In this document: positions 32,072 to 41,600 of the stretch, piece after piece
Layout: the number at the start of each line of letters is the position of its first letter
How positions within the stretch are numbered: the first letter of the stretch is position 1
DNA from: Litorilinea aerophila
Lineage (GTDB): Bacteria > Chloroflexota > Anaerolineae > Caldilineales > Caldilineaceae
Length of the DNA stretch: 43,784 bases
Reading direction: 5' to 3'
Assembly: GCA_945905745.1 (NCBI GenBank)
Contig: CAMDQF010000011.1
Coordinates: 1 to 43,784, forward strand
Notes under the pieces: model-generated
Database searches by the model: none
What the model saw: only the letters and a program-made list of their open reading frames with translations
What the model was told of the DNA's origin: nothing
Translations under genes and position numbers: made by a program

Positions 32072-32455
32072 ATGGCTGTGCTTGTTGATTCCGATATTTT
32101 GATCGATGCGGGGCGTTCTGATAGCGATGCTGTCAATTTTTTAGCGCGCCTTGACCAGATTGACACGCTGATGGTCAGCACAATTACCCAAATGGAGTTG
32201 ATGGTTGGAGCGAAAAACAAAAACGAGTTGCGTGTGATCGAGAAGTTTCTTGCCCGATTTACGACTGTGAGACTGAATCCAACGATTGCGGACCTGGCGG
32301 TTGACCTGATACGGCAATACCGTTTGAGCCACGGGTTGTTGATGCCGGATGCTTTGATTGCTGCTACAGCACTCTCATTGAATGAACCATTGGCTACGAA
32401 GAATCAGCGCGATTATCAGTTCATCGCTGGACTTGCGCTATATCAATATCCGTAA
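32072..32455 (+). CDS. vapC: VapC-type PIN-domain toxin (ribonuclease)
   Basis: The 127-residue PIN-domain protein has the four acidic positions: Asp in VLVDSDILID (residue 6 or 8), Glu in ITQMELMVG, Asp in LLMPDALIAATAL, and the C-terminal ATKNQRDYQFI. VapC toxins are Mg-dependent RNases that cleave tRNA or rRNA. ATG 32072 (MAVLVDSD) is preferred to the frame opening at 32057, because it matches the family start. It appears intact, unlike the ParE-type toxin at 13091. Confidence 0.9.
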   Translation: MAVLVDSDILIDAGRSDSDAVNFLARLDQIDTLMVSTITQMELMVGAKNKNELRVIEKFLARFTTVRLNPTIADLAVDLIRQYRLSHGLLMPDALIAATALSLNEPLATKNQRDYQFIAGLALYQYP

Positions 32456-32637
32456 ACCGTTTTTTGTTTTTTCCCTTTCCTGGCGCGATAATTCCTTCAA
32501 TCGAACCTCCCAGGCCCAAACCCCGCAACCCTCCACTCCATCGCCGGGCCTGATTTTCTACGTGCATTCCGTTGCAGCGCTTCTGCTCTTTTGTCCTTCT
32601 TTTGGCGTTGTCCATAGGTTTCCCTGCGGAGGTTTCC

Positions 32638-35600
32638 ATGCGCGCTCATCGCGTCGTCCATCACCTGCTCTCCCTGCTGGTCAGTCTGAGTCTGCTCCTG
32701 ACTTCTGTCGCGCCTGTCAGCGCCGCCGCGATCCCCCCTCTCCCCGCGGGAGAGGGGCCGGGAATGAGGGCCGTTGCGCCCCAGCGCCCCGCGCCCACCG
32801 GCGACTTCGCCCTCTACCGCACCCACATCACTATCGAAAACCCGGCCCGCCGCGCCCGGCTGGATGCGTTGGGCGTCGCAGTGCTGGAAGAGGGCGACGG
32901 CTGGGCAGTCGTCCTGGCCGACGACGAACAACTGGAAACCCTCGCCCGCCTGCGCTACCAGCCCCAGGCCAGCGACGAATTCGTCTCCCTGGTAGAGGCC
33001 AACACCGCCGAAAACTCCTGGCTGGCGGCGGCGGTAGAGCCATTGCTCGTCGTAGGTCGCACTGTCAGTGCGACCGGCGACAGTCGGACTACCAGTCCGA
33101 CCTACGAGGAACGGGTCGCGGCCCGCTCCTCCCTGCGCGCATTCGCCCGCGCCCTGACCCCGGAACAGCGCACGGCCCTGGCCGACCTGACCAGTCTGGA
33201 CGACGACGCTGACGGGCTGACCAACGCCCAGGAAGCCTGGTGGTGTACAGACCCGCTCAACGCCGACACCGACGGGGACGGCACGAGCGACGGCGCGGAG
33301 GTGAGCGCGGCCAAAGATTGGCTGGGCAACCGCCGCGCCGGGCCGCCGGCCTCTGGACGTCCCTTTGCCGGTTGGCCCCCGGCCACCTTCGACACGACCC
33401 GCCCGCCCACCTGCCGCGACGGCGACGCTGACGGCGTGCCCGATATGGCAGAACGCTGGGACTTGGGCCTGAATATGAACGCCGAAAGCACAGACCGGGA
33501 CAAATTCGACGACGGTCAGGAGTTGTTCGGCACCACCGAATGGGGACGGGGCGCGCTGCCCCGTGTCACCGACGATGCCGGCTACATCTTCGCCGAGATG
33601 CCCACCTGGGTCAAAGCGCCGGGCAACCACCCCTTTGTGGCCGCCTTCCCAACATTAGACATTATTGTAATGAATAACTCGTTATCTGTTCAGCCAGTTA
33701 CTACGATTACGACAGAAGATGGGCAAATGACGTCGGAGAGTCGGACCTATGAAACGAGTAAAACCGAGGGAGTAAGCACAGCAGAAACGGATACAGTCAC
33801 TTGGAATGAGTGGGAAGAAGTTAGCCAGACCACACCAGTAGCTGCAGCAGCAAATATTCGTTCTATAGATGCTTGGCCTGCAATAGCACTGCAAGTGTTG
33901 AAGGGTGTAGCAACTGTTGGTAGTGTGGCGAGCCTCTTTGGGGGAAAGAGTGGTGATTCCAAATATCAAGAAGAATTAGCGAAGTTCCAATTGAACGACA
34001 CACGCTGTAGCCGTATGAAACCTGGCTTGCGGCAGGTGTTGATTGCAGGCGCGTGGGTGGATTGCAAAGTTCAAGATTTCTTCTATGAACCCGCCAAACC
34101 CACAGAACAAAATATCACCAACATTACCCAAATATCGAAAGATTACATCGACCAGAGAACTTTAATCAACAATTGCTCTGGTGATTGCGCCCAAGGACTT
34201 TTGTTCGGTGATGGATCAGATTATGTCGGCCTGAATAATATCTCGCATAGTTCGCAAGATATTCTCCCGGGTGGTGCCGGACAGTCCTACTATGGGGATA
34301 GTGCCGGTCAGTTAATGGTTCAGCCTCGATTAGCTCTTTCATATCCCGTGCAAAGACCTACCGTCACTCAAACTTCAGGTACGTCATCTGGTGGGGAGCG
34401 TTCAACAACGCAAACCCAATACACAGAGAATACCATCACGCAAGGCGAACAATTCACTTCTGGTCGCAATTGGAGTACTGCCCGTGCTACAAATTCCTCA
34501 CACGTGGCCGACTTGCGATTTAGCTACCGGATAGCGAACGATGGCACCGAATATGCAAAAGAGATCGGTGGTATTGTCTTCAATATATACGTTGACGATG
34601 ACGAAAACCCAATCTACTCATATTCGGTTGCTGCTGATATTGGGGCTGATGGGAAGTTCCACAATCTGATGCCAAATGAAGATCACACATATGCTTCCCG
34701 TTCGATTCCTTTGACGCTGGAGCAGATGAGACGGATTGATGTGAGTTCTCAGTGCGATATTCTACGTGCAACGGGGAAAGTTGATGTCTATCCGATAGAG
34801 CGATGCCCAGGGGCAAAGGTCCGCGTCGTTGTGGAGGAGTTCACCTACGGCGTTGACGAACTCTTCTACCAGGACGCCGCCAACGCCGGTGTGCTGGTGG
34901 CTATGGAAGACGGCACAGACGACGGCGACGAGCGCATCGACAGCTACCTGCTCCCCACCTGGGGTGAGGAGAGTGTGGTGGACGCGTTGGCCCGTTACTT
35001 CCCCCACACGGTGGATGAGAACGGCACGGTCATCGCCATCTGGACGCCCGAATACCGCTCCGACACCCCAGCCTGGTGCGCCAAACCCAACGTCGTGGGC
35101 ATCGGCAGCCAGCGTACCCTCTGGTGCAAGCACGCCCTCTCCACGGCGGACTGGTGGAACGTCTACACCAACGGTCTGGGCGACGGCAGCGAAGGCTTCC
35201 AGGACACCCCTGCTGCGCCGGGCGCGGTAGCCCTCTTCCGCTTCAACAGCGACAGAGACCTGGACGGCTACAGCGACCGCTCCGAGGAGCGCCTGGGCAC
35301 AGACCCCAACGACGCCAGCGACTTTCCCCGGCCCGAACTCCTAGCCGGTCTGCATTCCATCCGCAGCGGCAACTACGTCACCGCCACCCTCTCCCTGCTC
35401 AACACTGGGCTTTACGACGCCTACGGGGTAGAGGCGGTACTCATTGCGCCCGACGATTCGGTGAGCATCACCAACAACACTGTGGGCGGTTCGGGCCGGG
35501 TGCGGGCACAGAAACAGGTGATTGTGGGCAGCCGCATCGCCCTGCAGACGCCTCTGCCCGCCGCCTGGACACAGGCGGGCCACGCCGTTCCCGCCGCGGG

Positions 35601-38600
35601 GGGTTATTACACGGGCGGGGAGGACCGGACGTATACGTTTGGTGTCGTTTGTGGGAATCCCGGTGGGTGTTCCGTAGGGAGTGGTGCGTGGTCCGTGAAC
35701 TGGGCTGACAGCAAAGGCGTCACTGGTACGCTGAGCTACGGCGACGGTTATGCCTCGCCTACTTTCCGTCCAGTCGGCGCGCACGGCCTGACCCTGGCCC
35801 TGCACAGCGGGACGGTCGCCGTCGGCGAGAGTTTTACGGTGGATGCGCGCACACCCCGCGACACCTTCCAGTACCAGATTGCTGCGGGCCGCGAGAACGA
35901 CTACACCCAACCCCTGGTCATCGTCTCCTACAACGACCCCCAGGGCAACCACCGCTTTATCCTGCCGCCCAGCGCGGCCGACCTGACCACCCCGTCCGAC
36001 AACCTCGCTTCCTTCGCCGGTCAAATGCTCGATGATGTGGGTGTGGAAATTGTGACGATGGAGGAGTACACGGGCGGGCCGACCAGCACCAGTCTGCTCG
36101 TCAACAATCCCAGCGAGACAACCGTCACCGACGCCCACGTTTTTTTGGAGTTTATCAACATTTCGGGGACGGTTGTTTCGGAAGTCTCGACCCAAGTCAC
36201 CCTGCCCCCTGGCCCCACGACCGCCTCCATCGCCTGGGACAGCGTAGCCTTCGACCCGGCCTACCGCGCCGACGAAGACTACATTGTGATGGCCTTTCTC
36301 ACCGACTACCAGGGCAACATTCTGGACACCGCGGGCCGCCCCCTGAGCAGTTTCCAGGACGACCCCCGCCCCGCCGCCGCCCTGGACAACGGCGCGCAGG
36401 TGTGGGACTTCGGCACAGCCCAGCAGGGCACGCTGCTGGAACACCCCTTCGCCCTGGCTAGCGTGGGCTATCTGGACCTGCTGGCCTATCTGGGCAACGC
36501 GCCCGGCCTCTCGGTGGACGGCCCCGCCGCCACATCCATCTCTCCCGGCGACGTGGCCCTCTACACCGTGCAACTCAACAGCGAGAGCCTGTCCGTGGGC
36601 GCATTCGAGGCGACGATCCCCGTGCGCACCAGCGACCCCCAGAACCCGTCCGCCCGCCTGACCATCCGGGGGACGATTACGCCTATGCCCGCGGACGCGC
36701 CCGGCGGCGCGGTCTTGCGCCCGTTGGATGTGGACGCGGCCATCCCCGGTGACCACAGCGCGGGCGAGTGGGTCAACTTCACCCACAGCCTGGGGCCGGA
36801 TGCCGGTAGTCTACAACCGGTGAAGGTCTACAGCCAGGACTACGGGAATCTCTACGGTGTGGGCAAATACGCGACGGATTTCGGCGCGGGCACGGCATCA
36901 GCGGCGATATTTGGGGATGGGGCAAACGGTCCTTTGATCGTCACATCAGGCCAAACAGTACAGCCAAGCAATTTGGCTGCTCCGTTGACTGCTAGTGTCA
37001 ATGCAGGGCAGACGTCGTTGAGCATTCTGTCAACACCTGGGTTCAATGCGAGCCAAGAAATTCTCATTCACCAAACACAAGGTACAGGTGCAGGCAACTA
37101 TGAGTTCGCTACCATTGCAAGCGTTGATTCAGGCGTGTTGACGCTTAAGAAACCCATTGTCAATACTTACACAAACGGAGGCAATTCGCACGCCCAAGTT
37201 GTTCGTGTAAATCACTACACTGATGTGACAGTGCAGAACGGTGGTGTCCTTAGCGCACCCGCGTGGGATGGAAACACTGGGGGGATTCTTGTATTCAAAG
37301 CGAACGGCTTGACTGCGATCCAGAGCGGTGGTAATGCTACGATTAGTGGCGGACAAGGAGTAGACAATGTTGCTTCAGATAATGCTGGTGGAGGCATAGG
37401 AGGAGGTTTCAGAGGCGGTAATAACATCTACACCCCTGGGCAATTATGGACAACCGCACTTCAAGGCGAAGGCATAAATGGTCTTGGATCTAGATTATCG
37501 ACTCAAAACGCAAATGGTGGTGGTGGTGCTTGTCCTTGTGGTCCTCGTGGAGCCGGTGGGGGAAATGGATCAGCAGGCCAAAGCACTTTTTGGGATAGCA
37601 GCACTGCTTTTGGAGGTAGCCCTGTAGGGGTATCTGATCTTACGATAGCTGCATTTGGTGGTGGCGGTGGCGGTGGTGCTAGGTCTGGAGACACAGCCGA
37701 TCCAAACAGTCGGGGGGCAGGAGGAGGAGCCGGGGGTGGTATTATCATTATGCCAGTCCGAGTTCTCGAAACCTCTGGCGGGACAATTACTGCTAACGGC
37801 GGACGCGGCGGTAATACAGCATTCGACACAGTAGATCAGCCTGGCTTTGCAGGTGGAGGTGGTGCAGGAGGTTCTATCTGGATTACTACAGAAAATGGTA
37901 ATCTGGGAGCGAATCGTGTAACTGCCTTAGGTGGTGCAGGTGGAAGCGGTGGTTTTCATGGTGGTGGCGGGGCTGGCGGCACTGGGCGCGTCCGCGTCGA
38001 ATACTGCGATACCCTCTCCGGCACGACAAATCCCGCAGCTAGCACGCAAAAACTCAACTGCTACATCGCTGAGCAGGTGGAAACCACTCCCTACAGCACC
38101 GCCCGCCTCAACTTACCCGAATCCTTCACGGGTGGGCGCACCTACAAAGTCCAGTACGGGCGACGACTGCAATTCGCTACAGCGGGCACGCAGACCACAA
38201 CCATCCGCCTGCCCAAGCAGCTCTACAGCGACGCCACTCTGGACGTGCTGGTCAACAATACGGGCGTGGCCTCCGGGGCGTTCGCCCTCTCTGTGGATTT
38301 CGGCAACAACGGTACAACCGATTGGAGCCGTAACGCGACAACGACTTTCCCCGCCACACTCAACATCACCGGCACAGTCTCTGCGCTCAACGCCTATCTG
38401 GTCAGCCGCAGCGACGTGGCCTGGGGCGCAAATGTGGATGTACCCGTGCGCGTAGTCAGCGACCGGGCCGCCGATGTGTTGCTCACGAATCTGGTGCTGC
38501 GTTTGCAGGTCAACCAGCCCACAGCCCGGGCCGCCGATGTGGAAATCGCGGCCGACCGTCCCCTGGACTGGCCGCTCTACGTGGCTGGGAACTACAGCCA

Positions 38601-41600
38601 GGGCGCGCAGTACGACTTCACCCACACACTGGGGCAGGACGCGGCGAGTCTGCATCCCTGCACGGTCTACGATCAGAGCGGGAAGATATTGAAGGGTGTA
38701 GGGAAGTATTGCAGGGATTTCGGTAAGATTCTGGTGCCAGTTCCGTTTCCGTATAACTCATCATTAGAGAGTAGTGTTCGTCCGGGGGCTCCGTGGCCAC
38801 TTGGCCAGGTCGAGTTGGGAGGGATTTCCTTTGCCATTCCGAGCCAATTCAATGTGTGGCATACACATGACCCCTGGATGACTGGTGGAAATCCGCGTAC
38901 TCTCGATGTAAGTATTGGCCAAACTGGTGTCGATTGGGTCTATTCACTTATTAACACAGGCGGTGGTGAATCCGGCCCAGGAATATATGCTTGGATCGAA
39001 TTTTTCGGTGATCAGGGAGCATACTATCGTAAAGACCTCGATGGTAATGTGGATATTCGCGATTACAACCGAGGCGGTTGGACCGATACGATTAACGGTA
39101 CTACGACAGTCAATGTTTTTCTGCACAATTCTGGCGTTCAAAATCTCGAAACTCGCCTGGATATGCAGAAAATTGACCTACCAGCAGCCTTCCTCACACA
39201 AAGACTCTCCATTATCCGATTTTCGGATAACGGTGCTTCGAATTTTCAGAGAATCTTTTTAGCTGGTCTTACACTGGCACCTCTCTACGCAGCCGAGGGA
39301 CTTGAATCGTCCCCCCACACCACCACCCGCCTCTACCTGCCCGACGCGGTGAGCGGCAGCCGTTCCTACCTTGTCCAGTACGCCCGGCGCTTCGTCTTCG
39401 CCGCCCCTGGCCAGCAGACCAGCAGCCTGCGCCTCAACCGCCGAGTCTATGGTAGCGCTTCGCTCGACCTGCTGGTCAGCAACGCGGGCGCGGCTTCCGG
39501 CAACCTGGCTCTCTGTCTGGACATCGGCAACGACGGCGTCTGCGACTACAACCACAACGCCAGCACGAACTTCCCGGCCACGCTGGAAGCTGACGGTCTG
39601 GCCGAGGCGCTCAATAACTATCTGCTCAGCCGCACGGATGTGGCCTGGGGCGACCCGGTGGATGTGCCCGTGAGCCTCACCCTCGACCGGCAGGCTGATG
39701 TGATGCTGACCAATCTGGCTCTGACGCCCCTGGGGGCCAAGACACGCTTTGTGCGGCTGGAAGCACGCACCTACCAGACGGCGACGTTGGGACTGGAATT
39801 CCGCCAGCCCGGTGTAGCCTCCGGCCCGTTGGCCTTCACCGTGGACGTGGGCGCGGACGGCACGGTGGATTGGTCCTACGCGGGAACGCCCAACTTCCCG
39901 GCCAATCTCACCAGCCCCAATCTGGCCGTTGCGCTCAACGCCTATCTGGCCGGGCGCAGCGGGGATGTGGATGTGCCCATCCGCATCGTGCCCAGCCCCT
40001 TCCTGGCCGTCAGTCTCACCGACTTTGACGCCAGCCCATCGGATCGGCCCGACCTGACTCCTCTTGCGCCCACGGCAGGGGTAGCTCGCTCCGGTGATCC
40101 GATTGTGGAGGGTGATACTGTTCCCCTCACCGCTGTTATCCAAAACAGTGGCCCAGCGGACAGCGGCCCGCTTGCGGTGACATTCTTCGCAATTCGCAAT
40201 TTGCCCCCCGCCTCCTTCTACATCGGAACGTCATTCGTCAAAAACGTTCCCAAGACGGGCAGCGCGCTCGCCACCATTCCGTGGAACACACTCGGTTTCA
40301 GCGGCGACGTGACTGTGCGGGCGGTGGTGGACCCCTTCAACCGCACCGCGGAGGGCAACGAAAGCAACAACAGCGCCACGGCGGTGATTCCCATCCGCAC
40401 CCGGCCCGACCTGCGCGTAAGTGCCATCGCCCTCTCCAATCCCCTGCTGATGGCGGGTGAGACAGTGACGGTGACGCTCACCCTCAGCAATACGGGCCAG
40501 ACCGCCGCGGGTGGGCAGAGCGTCGCCCTCTACGACGCCAACCCGGATTCGGGTGGCATATCCGTAGAGACGCAAAATCTTGCGTCTCTACCGGGCGAAA
40601 CGGCGACGACGATCCAATTCCAGTGGACGCCCAGCGCGCCCGGCCCCTACCGCCTCTTCAGCCTCAGCGACCAGAACAACGCGGTCAACGAATTCGACGA
40701 GGGCAACAACCGCGCCTGGCAGGATGTCTATGTGGGGTTGGCCGCGCCCGTCCTGCTGGACAGCGGTCAGGGCGAGGCGGTCTACTCCCCCGCCACCGGC
40801 TACGGCGTGGTGGACGAGGGGCAGGCCGATGTGCTGATTGACTGCGGCAGCGGCGCGACCACCGAGGAGACCCAGCGACTGGACTTCGACGGGCGGCTCG
40901 TCTACCGCTTCGATCACCTGCTGCCGGGACGCTTCTATCATCTGGACGTGACTCTCTACGAATGCACGGGTGCGGGCCGCCAGCAGAGCATCTTCATCGA
41001 CGGCAATACGGTGGACGGCCCCATCAATCTGGGCGACGGCGAGGTTCACCACCGCTCTATCCTCATCGACCCCGCCCTCTACGCCGACCATTCGGTGCAG
41101 GTGAGCATCGAAAGCCCCGGCGTCAACGGCGCCATTGTCAGCGCGGTCAACCTGCACGCGGTGGACTACCGCTATGCGGACAGCGGCGGCACGAATGACC
41201 CGGCCTACAGCGCTGCCCTGGGCTACGGCGCTGTGAGCGGCGTGCCCAACAGCGCCTGGGGCCGCCTGCCCTACCAGAGCGTGCGGGTCAACCAGACTGG
41301 GCGCAGTGTGGACTACCGCTACGACGGCCTGACGCCGGACAAATTCTATCAACTGCACCTGAGCTTCTACCAGACCGGCGACACCAGCCGGGTGCAGCAG
41401 GTGGAGATCGACGGCAAAGTCGCAGGCGCGGAGATTTCCCTGCCCAACAACCAGAAACAGCGCATCAGCCTGCCCGTGCCCACAGGAACCTACACCGACG
41501 ACGGCAGCATCAGCGTCAGCGTCGTGCGCGTCAATGCGGATGTGGGCGCGATTGTCAACGAAATCGCTTTGGAAGAGATAACGGTTCCCACTGGGGTCTG

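Noticed and set aside
32382-33212. Plus-strand frame overlapping the end of vapC and the start of the giant gene
   Set aside because: It starts inside vapC, lacks a ribosome-binding site and has a biased Arg/Pro composition typical of a shifted GC-rich frame.
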